DNA of 64,000 nt from Oasisia sp. SBJ-2009 (Eukaryota; Annelida; Polychaeta; Sabellida; Siboglinidae): the NCBI GenBank assembly GCA_964017155.1, contig OZ024865.1, positions 18,498,951 through 18,562,950 on the forward strand. The letters run 5' to 3'. This document shows, one piece after another, positions 20,767-32,245 of the stretch. The translations under genes and the position numbers were made by a program. The notes under the pieces are model-generated. The model was not told the DNA's origin. It ran no database searches and worked only from the letters and a program-made list of their open reading frames with translations. Position 1 is the first letter of the stretch. Each line of letters begins with the position of its first letter.

Positions 20767-23035
20767 ATGTAGTGATCATAACCAGATACATTTTATCATC
20801 AAAGTAAAAGGAGAACGGAACAGAAAAATACGGTACAGGAAAAATTTTCACAAAGGAAGATATAAGGTCATGAGGGAATATTTAGCGAAGATAGACTGGA
20901 ATAACACACTGAAGAATAAGACAGCAACAGAATGCTGGAATATCTTAAAGAGGGAAATTGACTGCGTCGTTGACAAATTTGTCCCCTTGAAAAAACAAGG
21001 GAAAAGGTCAAAGAAGAAACACTTATCGAAGGAAGCCATTAGAAAAATCAAGTACAAGCAAATGATGTGGAAGACATATAGACATACTGGAAGTGAAGAA
21101 GACTATGCCATTTATAAAGAAGCACTTAATCAAGCTACAGCTGAAATTAGAAATTCGAAGAGAAGCTATGAACAAAAAATAGCTTTCAACATAAAACAAG
21201 ACAGCAAGAGTTTTTATGCGTATGTTCGAAGTAAACAGAAAGTTCAAGATAAGGTCGGGCCACTAGAAGGTAGTGATGGAAACATAATAACGGAGGGATT
21301 CTTAATGGCAGAAAACCTAAATGAATACTTTAGTTCGGTGTTTACCAGGGAAGATATTAGTACATTACCAGTACTAGAGACTAAGTTCGAAGGAAGAGAG
21401 TGTGACTATTTAGGACAACTAACTGTAACCCCAAAAATGGTAGCTATGAAAATAAGAGATATGAAGGATAATAAATCACCAGGAGTGGATGGGATTCCTC
21501 CCAAATTACTACTGGAAATTGTAGAACAAATTAGCATACCACTTGCAACAGTGTTCAATTTGGCATTAGAGGAAGGAGTGGTTCCGGTAGAATGGAAAGA
21601 AGCAAACATCATACCATTATTTAAAAAAGGATCAAGAAGCAAGTCAGAGAACTATAGACCAGTGAGTTTAACATCGGTGATTTGTAAACTATTAGAAAGA
21701 CTAATTAAAGATCACTTGGTTGATTTTCTTATTAAAAATAAATTGATAAACACATCTCAACATGGGTTTTTAAAAGCGAGGTCATGCTTAACAAATATGT
21801 TATGTTTTTTGGAAGATGTCACAAAGTGGGTAGATGAGGGATCACCAGTAGATATAATCTACTTAGATTTTAAAAAAGCCTTTGACAAAGTGCCACACCA
21901 AAGATTACTACTTAAACTAAAGGCCCATGGCATAGGAAATAGTATGATTAACTGGATAGAAAAATGGCTTATTGATAGAAGACAAAGAGTAGTAGTTGAT
22001 GGGGAGGTTTCAAATTGGAAATCTGTTTTGAGTGGAGTACCGCAAGGATCAGTATTGGGACCTATTTTATTCTTAATATATATCAATGATTTGGATGATG
22101 ACGTAACAAGCAAGGTGTTGAAGTTTGCGGACGACACAAAAGTGTTTAGGAAAATAAAAAGTGATGCAGATAGACAGCATTTACAAGATGATCTAAATAA
22201 GTTGATAGAATGGTCTGAGAAATGGCAAATGCTGTTTAACTTTGGAAAGTGTAAGTGCCTCCACACAGGACATGGGAATGAAAATGCACAATATACAATG
22301 GGTGGTACTGTACTAAATACTACTGTAAAGGAAAAGGACTTAGGTTTAACCATTAGTGCTGACATGAAGGTATCAGAGCAGTGTGGAATTGCAGCAGCGA
22401 AGGCAAACCAAATTCTTGGATTAATTAGGCGAAATATAGTATACAAAGAAAAAGAACTAATAATACCGCTTTATAAAACAATAGTTAGGCCTCATTTAGA
22501 ATATTGTATACAAGCATGGAGGCCATATCACAAGAAGGATATTGATATGCTAGAAAGAGTACAAAGGAGAGCAACAAAAATGATACCAAAACTCAGGAAT
22601 ATTAGTTATGAAATGCGTCTAAAAGAATGTGGTCTAACAACACTAGAAACCAGAAGATTGAGAGGAGATCAGATTGAGGTTTTTAAAATATTGAATGGGT
22701 ATGAAAATATTGACAGAAATATTTTTTTCACGGTCAAGGAAGAGAGAAGGACTAGAGGACATGGAGTTGCATTAGCAAAGAAGCAGTGTAGACTAGATAT
22801 TAGAAAATTTTCATTTTCCCAAAGAATAGTAAACGAATGGAACAAATTATCAGCTGATTGTGTAGGTGCTAGAAGTGTTAATATGTTTAAAAATAAAATT
22901 GACATATACCTAAGACGGGCAGGGTATACTTAGATAGATAGGTTGGACTCTCGATAAGCCAAACGGCTTCCTTGTCCACCTGCCATCTAGAGTTGATTCT
23001 CTAGGTGGCAATCTTGTTAAATCTTGTTAAATCTT
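20767..23035 (+). mobile_element. CR1-clade LINE, 5'-truncated copy 2
   Basis: Homology to copy 1 begins at GTAGTGATCATAACCAGATA and continues to the same 3' tail, here three AATCTTGTTA units. The endonuclease and ORF1 are missing. It lies in intron 32 of gene B, antisense to it. Confidence 0.92.
20870..22933 (+). CDS. CR1 reverse transcriptase, open 687-codon frame
   Basis: One uninterrupted frame covers the whole RT: SPGVDGIPPKLL, YRPVSLTSV, IYLDFKKAFDKVPHQRL, SGVPQGSVLGPILFLIYIND, and the catalytic FADDTKVF. The C-terminal connection follows (RPHLEYCIQAWRPY, LERVQRRATKMI, RTRGHGVAL). The upstream part of ORF2 is lost to 5' truncation, so the open frame is a remnant without its own promoter. 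The absence of stops suggests a young insertion. Confidence 0.9.
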   Translation: MREYLAKIDWNNTLKNKTATECWNILKREIDCVVDKFVPLKKQGKRSKKKHLSKEAIRKIKYKQMMWKTYRHTGSEEDYAIYKEALNQATAEIRNSKRSYEQKIAFNIKQDSKSFYAYVRSKQKVQDKVGPLEGSDGNIITEGFLMAENLNEYFSSVFTREDISTLPVLETKFEGRECDYLGQLTVTPKMVAMKIRDMKDNKSPGVDGIPPKLLLEIVEQISIPLATVFNLALEEGVVPVEWKEANIIPLFKKGSRSKSENYRPVSLTSVICKLLERLIKDHLVDFLIKNKLINTSQHGFLKARSCLTNMLCFLEDVTKWVDEGSPVDIIYLDFKKAFDKVPHQRLLLKLKAHGIGNSMINWIEKWLIDRRQRVVVDGEVSNWKSVLSGVPQGSVLGPILFLIYINDLDDDVTSKVLKFADDTKVFRKIKSDADRQHLQDDLNKLIEWSEKWQMLFNFGKCKCLHTGHGNENAQYTMGGTVLNTTVKEKDLGLTISADMKVSEQCGIAAAKANQILGLIRRNIVYKEKELIIPLYKTIVRPHLEYCIQAWRPYHKKDIDMLERVQRRATKMIPKLRNISYEMRLKECGLTTLETRRLRGDQIEVFKILNGYENIDRNIFFTVKEERRTRGHGVALAKKQCRLDIRKFSFSQRIVNEWNKLSADCVGARSVNMFKNKIDIYLRRAGYT

Positions 23036-23419
23036 GTTAAACAATGGTAAGTCTTTCAACCAGTTTATAACCATCTTAGATTTAGCGTCATTTTCCTTTG
23101 TTTTACATTTCAGCATGACTTGTCACTTCAAGCATGATACAGAAAATCTTCCTTATTACATAAATTTATCTACTTTCCGTAGGGGTAACAGTTTGTTTTT
23201 CCCTCCAATGTCTATTTTTCCTATCCAGGATTACTTTACTCTCTTAAATAAACTCCTGAAATAACAACAAATACATACGTAAATTCAATTTAAAATTGTG
23301 ATATATATATATATGTAGTATGTATGTAGTAAATAGTATGTCAACTGAGAGAACTCCAGATATTTAGACTCCTCAATTAACCAAGATCAGCCACCTCAAT
23401 TAACCACAGATATATGTAC

Positions 23420-23545
23420 CTTGACAGTCAATGTTGTTAGCTGCAAGTTTGAGTCCCACAGGACAGAAACAAGCAACTGTTCCACTGGAATCATTCTGAC
23501 ACCCGTACGAACAGTTCAGCGATGCTCTCTCACAAAGGTTTAGCT
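23420..23545 (-). CDS. Gene B exon 32: EGF-like
   Basis: Acceptor CTATGTTTCAG|AG, donor GTCAAG|GTACAT, phase 1, 126 bp. Encodes LNLCERASLNCSYGC, QNDSSGTVACFC, PVGLKLAANNIDC. Six cysteines; the calcium motif is lost (KLNLC in place of DxDEC). Confidence 0.87.
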
Positions 23546-23607
23546 CTGAAACATAGTGAAGATACTTGAATGACAGAAGATCTGGACACCATTTCACTGA
23601 TGTTGTT

Positions 23608-24100
23608 AATTATTATTAAAGTTTATTTCAGACAAGACGTCGTCCATATGTATACATAAAATACAATAAAAAAAAATTGAAAAAAGTACAATACATATAA
23701 TACAACCAAAGCAATGATGTGATCAACGTAAAAATATAAGTGTAAAGTTAAAAATAATTATGAATAAATATATCAAGAAATTAATTAAATAAGTTGTAAA
23801 AATAAATTTAAAAAATGTGATACAAAAAAATACAATACATATGTCATGTGTATAATAGCGACCTCCAGTATGTGTACATACAGCCCTTAAAATCAATATC
23901 AGTAATTAATAAAAAGAAGATTGTCCGACTGATGAAGACGACATAAAAGACTAAATATGGATGAACGAATGCGTTCATTAAAAGATTTGACGTAGTTGGT
24001 GGCAAACATAAAACTTGCACTACATCTTGAGGGTAGGTTGAGTAAAATTCTGAGGCTATTATTGTATGTGACGGTAATGCTTTTGAGGCTATATTTTTTT
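23608..24100 (-). mobile_element. LINE 3' fragment (family B), antisense
   Basis: The minus strand encodes an RT C-terminus: TYNNSLRILLNLPSRCSASF, MFATNYVKSFNERIRSSIF, SLLCRLHQSDNLLFINY. An AT-rich 3' UTR follows, ending TTGTCTGAAATAAACTTTAA. The same sequence, split by another insertion, is present in plus orientation at 36425-36590 and 38437-38635. Confidence 0.75.
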
Positions 24101-24759
24101 AATTTGCACCATAATTAAAAGCTCTTAAACCCAGTTTTGCACCTTAAAATCAATTTTGGTCCTTGGTTATAACAATGATCCTGAACACATACACACTATG
24201 ACATGCCAAAGGTATACTGTCATTGATAGGTCATTGATGTGTACATTGATGTGTAATTACTGTCCACTGTAACATTGGCGTTTAAAAACATTCTTACATT
24301 TAACAACGGATTTTGTTTAAGGGCAAATTTTCCTTAAGATCAATCCAATGATCCACACATTTTTCTGATGTATATGTGTTCTCAATTACCTCTCAAGAAA
24401 CTTGTTTTGGTGTATATATATATAAAAGACAAGCTTCTTGAGAGGTAAATATGTACATACTGAACATAGTTCATCCATCACAAAAGCACTAATATACATT
24501 ATGACAACAACACAATTTTTCTACAAATAATGACAACTAAATAATTACGTATGTGCCCACACCATCTTAAAAGTGAAGTTTTGTATACACTCAAACACAT
24601 CATGCATTAAATATGTATAGTTGATTAATGTCATATTTAATAATAATGATTAAACTTGTGTATTAAACATGCACTGTTAGTAATGAATACTTAATTATAA
24701 TTATACTTGTGTAGTACAAATTGGTTAGGAAATGTCTATGGAGCAGGGATTTGACTTAC
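24101..24759. other. Gene B intron 31, remainder
   Basis: AT-rich. It contains an imperfect inverted repeat near 24387-24450 (TTACCTCTCAAGAAACTTG on the left, CAAGCTTCTTGAGAGGTAAA on the right), which may be a small foldback element. No coding signal. Confidence 0.5.
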
Positions 24760-24885
24760 TGTCTTTACAGGTCGTATTATCCGTGTTTAGTTCGTAGCCA
24801 GGCATACATGAGCACACATAGTGGCCAGGCTTGTTGGTGCAAATCTGTTGGCAGTCGGATAATTTCTCTCCACATTCATCTATGT
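24760..24885 (-). CDS. Gene B exon 31: calcium-binding EGF
   Basis: Acceptor GCATTTGCAG|AC, donor AAAGACA|GTAAGT, phase 1, 126 bp. Encodes DIDECGEKLSDC, QQICTNKPGHYVCSC, MPGYELNTDNTTC. A complete cbEGF with DIDEC and the aromatic HYVCSC core. Confidence 0.9.
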
Positions 24886-25380
24886 CTGCAAATGCACAAT
24901 TGTTTTACAAATCTTGCAATAATCAAGCTAGCACTCACAGGATTGTTACTGTTTCAACAACTCATCATACTCGTGATTTAAAAAAATTCTTTCAGAGTGT
25001 CTTTTTGAGGTATCTGCAGTTATTGTTATCCTTAAAAGAGGGTTTGCTAATGTACAGTTCATGACTATCAATGTTTATATACATTTAGGCCCAGTTCAGA
25101 AAGTTTTCGCTCATTAGCTAGTATTGATATCAATCAGACTCTGGGGACGTTCTTTCATAACTACTTTACATCTTTTACCAGATGTATTTTATCATTTAAT
25201 AATATTGATGTTACTAGGATAGTTCACACAGATCCGGTAAAAAAATTTAGTTTATGCCTCCTCAAAATCTGAAGTTTATTACTTCAATCCAATGCAGCTT
25301 CAGTGGTTGGTCTGAGGGCAGATTTGGAGTGATCAAAACAAGAGTCTTTGGAATCTATTCCTCCGTTCTGTGACACTTGC

Positions 25381-25530
25381 CTGTGCAGTTCTTGCTGTCC
25401 TCTGCGAGTCTGTAGCCAGGGTCACAGTCACACACGTAGCCCGGCTGGACACTGACAAACCCTGGCACCTTGTTGATGCAACGTTGGGCACAGTCATGTA
25501 GTGGGTGGGCCTTGTCACACTCATTCACAT
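25381..25530 (-). CDS. Gene B exon 30: calcium-binding EGF with GC donor
   Basis: Acceptor TTGTTGTCTAG|AT, phase 1. Encodes DVNECDKAHPLHDC, AQRCINKVPGFVS, VCDCDPGYRLAEDSKNC. The donor is CACAG|GCAAGT: GC replaces GT but the rest matches the donor consensus, as in known GC-AG introns. It is longer than its neighbours (150 against 126 bp), with an insertion between C4 and C5. Its first 39 bases and the acceptor are the source of the 53-bp array at 25531-27226. Confidence 0.85.
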
Positions 25531-27226
25531 CTAGACAACAACAAAGTCATGTAGTAGGTGGGCCTTGTCACACTCATTCACATCTAGACAACAACAAAGT
25601 CATGTAGTGGGTGGGCCTTAATTGTCACACTCATTCCCGTCTAGGCAACAACAAAGTCATGTAGTGGGTGGGCCTTAATTGTCACTCATTCCCGTCTAGG
25701 CAACAACAAAGTCATGTAGTGGGTGGGCCTTAATTGTCACACTCATTCACGTCTAGGCAACAACAAAGTCATGTAGTGGGTGGGCCTTGTCACACTCATT
25801 CACATCTAGACAACAACAAAGTCATGTAGTGGGTGGGCCTTGTCACACTCATTCACATCTAGACAACAACAAAGTCATGTAGTGGGTGGGCCTTGTCACA
25901 CTCATTCACATCTAGACAACAACAAAGTCATGTAGTGGGTGGGCCTTGTCACACTCATTCACATCTAGACAACAACAAAGTCATGTAGTGGGTGGGCCTT
26001 AATTGTCACACTCATTCGCGTCTAGACAACAACAAAGTCATGTAGTGGGTGGGCCTTAATTGTCACTCATTCACATCTAGACAACAACAAAGTCATGTAG
26101 TGTGTGGGCCTTGTCACACTCATTCACATCTAGACAACAACAAAGTCATGTAGTGGGTGGGCCTTGTCACACTCATTCACATCTAGACAACAACAAAGTC
26201 ATGTAGTGGGTGGGCCTTGTCACACTCATTCACATCTAGACAACAACAAAGTAATGTAGTGGGTGGGCCTTGTCACACTCATTCACATCTAGACAACAAC
26301 AAAGACATGTAGTGGGTGGGCCTTGTCACACTCATTCACATCTAGACAACAACAAAGTCATGTAGTGGGTGGGCCTTGTCACACTCATTCACATCTAGAC
26401 AACAACAAAGTCATGTAGTGGGTGGGCCTTGTCACACTCATTCACATCTAGACAACAACAAAGTCATGTAGTGGGTGGGCCTTAATTGTCACACTCATTC
26501 ACGTCTAGGCAACAACAAAGTCATGTAGTGGGTGGGCCTTGTCACACTCATTCACATCTAGACAACAACAAAGTCATGTAGTGGGTGGGCCTTGTCACAC
26601 TCATTCACATCTAGACAACAACAAAGTCATGTAGTGGGTGGGCCTTAATTGTCACACTCATTCACGTCTAGGCAACAACAAAGTCATGTAGTGGGTGGGC
26701 CTTAATTGTCACACTCATTCCCGTCTAGGCAACAACAAAGTCATGTAGTGGGTGGGCCTTAATTGTCACTCATTCCCGTCTAGGCAACAACAAAGTCATG
26801 TAGTGGGTGGGCCTTGTCACACTCATTCACATCTAGACAACAACAAAGTCATGTAGTGGGTGGGCCTTGTCACACTCATTCACGTCTAGGCAACAACAAA
26901 GTCATGTAGTGGGTGGGCCTTGTCACACTCATTCACGTCTAAACAACAACAAAGTCATGTAGTGGGTGGGCCTTGTCACACTCATTCACATCTAGGCAAC
27001 AACAAAGTCATGTAGTGGGTGGGCCTTGTCACACTCATTCATGTCTAGGCAACAACAAAGTCATGCAATGGGTGGGCCTTGTCACACTCATTCACATCTA
27101 GACAACAACAAAGTCATGCAATGGGTGGGCCTTGTCACACTCATTCACATCTAGACAACAACAAAGTCATGTAGTGGGTGGGCCTTGTCACACTCATTCA
27201 CATCTAGACAACAACAAAGTCATGTA
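25531..27226. repeat. 53-bp minisatellite copying the exon 30 acceptor junction
   Basis: About 32 units lie directly upstream (in gene B sense) of exon 30. On the minus strand each unit is the first 39 bases of the exon (ATGTGAATGAGTGTGACAAG, GCCCACCCACTACATGACT) plus TTGTTGTTGTCTAG, that is, the intron end with its AG. Variants carry an extra AATT (CCTTAATTGTCAC), CCCGTC or CACGTC for CACATC, and GGCAAC. In the standard unit, use of any decoy acceptor except the last reads into TAG after 17 codons. Confidence 0.95.
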
Positions 27227-27309
27227 GAGGGTTCATCTTTAATAAACAACATCACATGTCAGATAAGTTCTTGTAAAGCACAATACCCAGGACTGCTTGA
27301 AACACCACT

Positions 27310-27560
27310 TCACTCACGACTAACTCACACTTCACCCACGTCCACACTACACTTCACCCGTGGCTACACTACACTTCACCCACGTCCACACTACACTTCA
27401 CCCGTGGCTACACTACACTTCACCCACGTCCACACTACACTTCACCCGTGGCTACACTACACTTCACCCACGTCCACACTACACTTCACCCGTGGCTACA
27501 CTACACTTCACACGTGGCTTCACAACACTCCACCCACAACTACACTATACACTACACTTC
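27310..27560. repeat. 44-bp minisatellite (CACTTCACCCACGTCCACAC...)
   Basis: About five copies of a two-part unit alternating CCCACGTCCACACTACACTT and CACCCGTGGCTACACTACAC. It is followed by a purine-rich stretch (27565-27800) of GAGAGGGAG type. Both lie in intron 29 of gene B. Confidence 0.85.
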
Positions 27561-27892
27561 ACCCATGGAGAGAGAAAGGGAGGGGGAAGAGTGGGAAAGC
27601 CTTAGGAGGAGGAGAGCAAGAGGGATAGGGAAATGGAGGGGGAGAGAGTGGTAATGGGAGAGGGAAGAGAGAGAGCGAGGGGGAGAAGGTACAGGGAGGG
27701 AGAGAGAGTTGGAAAGTGGTCGAGACGGAGTGGGAGACAGAAACAGAGTGGCAGAGGGAGATGGAAGGGGGAAGATCGAGTTAGAAAGCAAGAAGGAGAG
27801 AATTGTTTGCCAGTCCACACTTGACCCTGCATTGTTAATAACTAATTCCATCTCTCTGTTAATGGTGACATCAGTTGCTCTGTGACACCCAC

Positions 27893-28054
27893 CTACACAC
27901 ACCCCATCACTGGACTCATAGCCTGGTGGACACTGGCTACAGTTGAAGGCTGTGCCCTGGTCAGCCTCTTCCTCAGGGGTCAAGTCAGTGCAGTTGGTCC
28001 CTGCCGTACAGGGACCGTCTCCACAACCATCAAAGTCCTCAGTACAATGTGCTC
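27893..28054 (-). CDS. Gene B exon 29: EGF-like
   Basis: Acceptor CATGTTCCAG|GA, donor GTGTGTAG|GTGGGT, phase 1, 162 bp. The first residues finish the previous module (GWTG|AHCTEDFDGC). Next come GDGPCTAGTNCTDL, a polar insertion (TPEEEADQGTAF), and NCSQCPPGYESSDGVC. Confidence 0.87.
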
Positions 28055-29016
28055 CTGGAACATGTCAATAAATGTGTTACCATAATTCTGGAATCAGTGT
28101 TAACATAAGTTTTATTAGTAGTATTAAACCAGCATTGTTTGTAATTTTTAATATGTTCTAGTACAATAAACTGCCCATGAAATTGCACTTACTAATTGTT
28201 TTAAATTCAAATATGTTTAGAATGAAAGGCCATTAATTAGTTTTAATGTGCTACACATCCAGTTTTCTCATGTTCAAGACAACTCATTTCAGTTCTACAC
28301 CCCTAATCAGCTGTGACCATGCACTGAGTACGGCATTCCCAGTGAAGTACGTACAGCAAAGTTGACAACCTCCTCTCAAGTCAAGATTTGGTAAAGAAAT
28401 ATGCATTTTATGAATAGGGATGTTACATATTTTTTGGAAAGTACAATCATCAGCCAGTAAAATGACCTGTACTATATTACACTGAGACCACAATACACTG
28501 ATCTTGCTCCAGTTTTATACTATAACTGTTATCATCAATGGCGTCTGAGCATCGATCAAAAGCTAATCTGTCAGTTTCATTGTTACGTTCACCAACATCG
28601 TCATAGTTTCGAACATAATCATCGTCTGATATTGTTTCTTTGCCAAAACTATCAAATAAGCCATCCAAAAACATGATGGCAAATCACTGGTTGAAATACT
28701 GTGGATAATTACGAGCTAAAACACTTTGAATGGAAAAGGTTGCCAAAATCTCAATAGCGGCCTACTGTACTGAAGTGTCACAAGTGGTGATGCCATTAAA
28801 AGGACATCATGTATGGAAATGGTTAAATAACTGTTTGAAATACCAATACCAATGGAATAAGTGATCCTGTGACTCAGTAAATATCAGCAGTACAGAAGTT
28901 TAGTAACAAAACAAACATGACAGAAAGGCGGGTTACACAAGGACAACCATTGAGTCCTGGGTCCTCATTCAGCCGAAGCGTTCCTCGTTCCATTGTTACC
29001 TGTCTCAGTTCCTCAC
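28055..29016. other. Gene B intron 28
   Basis: AT-rich, with no recognised repeat or gene. Short open frames on the minus strand near 28284-28674 show no domain or splice support. Confidence 0.5.
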
Positions 29017-29186
29017 CTGTCCACCCAGTGGAGCAGTTGCAGGCAACGATTCTGAACATGGCCGACACTTTCTGCCCACTGGCTCTCTTGCCAAACAGAC
29101 AGTCACCTCGACTTGAGCAGTGACACAGGTTGATGAGGACACTGGCAGATGGCGCCACTGCCCCCTTTTCATCAGTCACAGCGAAT
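29017..29186 (-). CDS. Gene B exon 28: unrecognised Cys-rich module ending in an EGF tail
   Basis: Donor TGGACAG|GTGAGG, phase 1. Encodes FAVTDEKGAVAPSASVLINL, CHCSSRGDCLFGKRASG, FRIVACNCSTGWTG. The end (ACNCSTGWTG plus AHC in exon 29) is an EGF C-terminal loop; the start is not a family I can name. The likely acceptor GTGTAG|A requires two bases from the previous exon, but exon 27 ends in phase 0. One or more exons may therefore be missing between them. Confidence 0.7.
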
Positions 29187-29317
29187 CTACACGAGGTCAT
29201 CAGTGTCGAAACTTTAATTCAATTTCCCATTCTAAATTAAATGAAATATTTTGGTATACTGATATGCATCATTTATACAATACAATTTAATGAAATTGTT
29301 ATTTTATTAGTGAGAGA

Positions 29318-31535
29318 CTAAGAGCAGTATTGATTCGGAGTGAGACAATAGTGATAGGGAGTGAGACAATGGTGATAGGGAGTGAGACAATGGTGATAGG
29401 GAGTGAGAGCAATAGTGATAGGGAGTGAGAGCAATAGTGATAGGAAGTGAGAGCAATAGTAATAGGGAGTGAGACAATAGTGATAGGGAGTGAGACAATA
29501 GTGATAGGGAGTGAGAGCAATAGTGATAGGGAGTGAGACAATGGTGATAGGGAGTGAGAGCAATAGTGATAGGGAGTGAGACAATAGTGATAGGGAGTGA
29601 GACAATGGTGATAGGGAGTGAGAGCAATAGTGATAGGGAGTGAGACAATGGTGATAGGGAGTGAGAGCAATAGTGATAGGGAGTGAGACAATAGTGATAG
29701 GGAGTGAGACAATGGTGATAGGGAGTGAGAGCAATAGTGATAGGGAGTGAGAGCAATAGTGATAGGAAGTGAGAGCAATAGTAATAGGGAGTGAGACAAT
29801 AGTGATAGGGAGTGAGACAATAGTGATAGGGAGTGAGAGCAATAGTAATAGGGAGTGAGACAATAGTGATAGGGAGTGAGAGCAATAGTGATAGGGAGTG
29901 AGACAATGGTGATAGGGAGTGAGAGCAATAGTGATAGGGAGTGAGACAATAGTGATAGGGAGTGAGAGCAATAGTAATAGGGAGTGAGACAATAGTGATA
30001 GGGAGTGAGACAATGGTGATAGGGAGTGAGACAATGGTGATAGGGAGTGAGACAATAGTGATAGGAAGTGAGACAATGGTGATAGGGAGGGAGAGCAATA
30101 GTGATAGGAAGTGAGAGCAATAGTGATAGGGAGTGAGACAATAGTGATAGGGAGTGAGACAATAGTGATAGGGAGTGAGACAATAGTGATAGGGAGTGAG
30201 ACAATAGTGATAGGGAGTGAGAGCAATAGTGATAGGGAGTGAAAGCAATAGTGATAGGGAGTGAGACAATGGTGATAGGGAGTGAGACAATGGTGATAGG
30301 GAGTGAGACAATAGTGATAGGAAGTGAGAGCAATAGTGATAGGGAGTGAGAGCAATAGTGATAGGGAGTGAGACAATAGTGATAGGGAGTGAGACAATAG
30401 TGATAGGGAGTGAGAGAAATAGTGATAGGGAGTGAGACAATAGTGATAGGGAGTGAGAGCAATAGTGATAGGAAGTGAGAGCAATAGTAATAGGGAGTGA
30501 GACAATAGTGATAGGGAGTGAGACAATAGTGATAGGGAGTGAGAGCAATAGTGATAGGGAGTGAGAGCAATAGTGATAGGGAGTGAGACAATAGTGATAG
30601 GGAGTGAGACAATAGTGATAGGGAGTGAGAGAAATAGTGATAGGGAGTGAGACAATAGTGATAGGGAGTGAGAGCAATAGTGATAGGAAGTGAGAGCAAT
30701 AGTAATAGGGAGTGAGACAATAGTGATAGGGAGTGAGACAATAGTGATAGGGAGTGAGAGTAATAGTGATAGGGAGTGAGAGCAATAGTGATAGGGAGTG
30801 AGACAATAGTGATAGGGAGTGAGACAATGGTGATAGGGAGTGAGAGCAATAGTAATAGGGAGTGAGAGCAATAGTAATAGGGAGTGAGACAATAGTGATA
30901 GGGAGTGAGACAATAGTGATAGGGAGTGAGAGCAATAGTAATAGGGAGTGAGAGCAATAGTGATAGGGAGTGAGAGCAATAGTGATAGGGAGTGAGAGCA
31001 ATAGTAATAGGGAGTGAGACAATAGTGATAGGGAGTGAGACAATGGTGATAGGGAGTGAGAGCAATAGTGATAGGGAGTGAGACAATAGTGATAGGGAGT
31101 GAGACAATGGTGATAGGGAGTGAGACAATAGTGATAGGAAGTGAGACAATAGTGATAGGGAGTGAGAGCAATAGTAATAGGGAGTGAGACAATAGTGATA
31201 GGGAGTGAGACAATGGTGATAGGGAGTGAGAGCAATAGTGATAGGGAGTGAGACAATAGTGATAGGGAGTGAGACAATGGTGATAGGGAGTGAGACAATA
31301 GTGATAGGGAGTGAGACAATAGTGATAGGGAGTGAGAGCAATAGTAATAGGGAGTGAGACAATAGTGATAGGGAGTGAGACAATGGTGATAGGGAGTGAG
31401 ACAATAGTGATAGGGAGTGAGACAATGGTGATAGGGAGTGAGACAATAGTGATAGGGAGTGAGAGCAATAGTAATAGGGAGTGAGACAATAGTGATAGGG
31501 AGTGAGACAATAGTGATAGGGAGTGAGACAATGTA
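29318..31535. repeat. 21/22-bp minisatellite (AATAGTGATAGGGAGTGAGAC / AGC)
   Basis: About 100 units fill nearly all of intron 27, ending one base from the donor dinucleotide of exon 27. Two unit forms alternate irregularly (GAGACAATRGTGATAGG, 21 bp; GAGAGCAATAGTRATAGG, 22 bp). The minus strand has no stops in any of the three frames for over 700 codons. The frame of exon 27 itself stays open to about 29299. Confidence 0.95.
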
Positions 31536-31536
31536 C

Positions 31537-31655
31537 CTTGTCACTGGGACACGGCAAACACTTTGTCTGCCACTTCTCTGGCTGGTAGGAATTCTGTCTA
31601 CATTTGAGGCACTTGTTATTTGTTTCATCTAAGTATTCACCAGCTGTGCAGTTGG
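31537..31655 (-). CDS. Gene B exon 27: GCC2/GCC3 (ephrin-receptor-like) repeat 3, first part
   Basis: Acceptor GTTTGTTTCAG|CC, donor GACAAG|GTACAT, starting in phase 1 and ending in phase 0. Encodes NCTAGEYLDETNNKC, LKCRQNSYQPEKWQTKC, LPCPSDK. The Cys pattern matches the two preceding repeats, but the usual end (G-T-x...C) is absent, so the module should finish in an exon not found here. The 21-bp array starts at once after the donor. Confidence 0.82.
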
Positions 31656-31822
31656 CTGAAACAAACGTGGTTGTGAAACTGTCATTATTATTATAAAAAC
31701 AAATGTTGTAGTGGAACTTAAACTAGTAACAGCAAAACAGCGGAATATGTTCACATGGATGGTTGTATTTTGTACACACAAAGCTAAATTACTGCTTACT
31801 TGCATAGGTAATAAAATGATGG

Positions 31823-32245
31823 TGTTTTGCTTGGCTGTGTATTGCTTGGCTGTGTGTATTGCTTGGCTATGTATTGCATGGCTGTGTGTATTGCTTGGCT
31901 ATGTATTGCATGGCTGTGTGTATTGCTTGGATGTGTTTTGCATGGCTGCATATATTGCTTTGCTGGGTGTACTGCTTGGCTGTGTATTGCTTGTGTACTG
32001 CTTGGCTGTGTACTGCATGGCTGTGTGTACTGCTTGGATGTGTGTATTGCTTGATTGTATATTGCTTGGTGGTGTACTGCTTTGTTGTGTATTGCTTGGT
32101 AATGTATTGTTTGGTTGTGTGTGTTGCTTGGCTGTGTGCTTGGATATGTGTGTTGCTTGATTGTGTATTGCTTGTTGGTGTACTACTTTGTAATGTACTG
32201 TTTGGTAATGTATTGTTTGGCTGTGTATATTGTATAGTTGTGTGC
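31823..32245. repeat. TGCTTGGCTGTGTATTGCTTGGCTGTGTG-type minisatellite
   Basis: About 20 degenerate units of 17-29 bp built on TTGCTTGGCTGTGTAT. Intron 26 of gene B. The remaining intron (32246-32780) shows no feature except a TCCCTTTAAAG motif at 32716. Confidence 0.85.

Noticed and set aside
25531..27226. Tandem EGF exons
   Set aside because: Each unit holds only 39 exon bases and then an acceptor; no donor and no full EGF module.
29299..31628. Three overlapping minus-strand frames of about 740-770 codons
   Set aside because: All three frames of one 21/22-bp repeat are open at once, which shows lack of stops and not coding selection. Only the exon 27 frame is kept as an open question.
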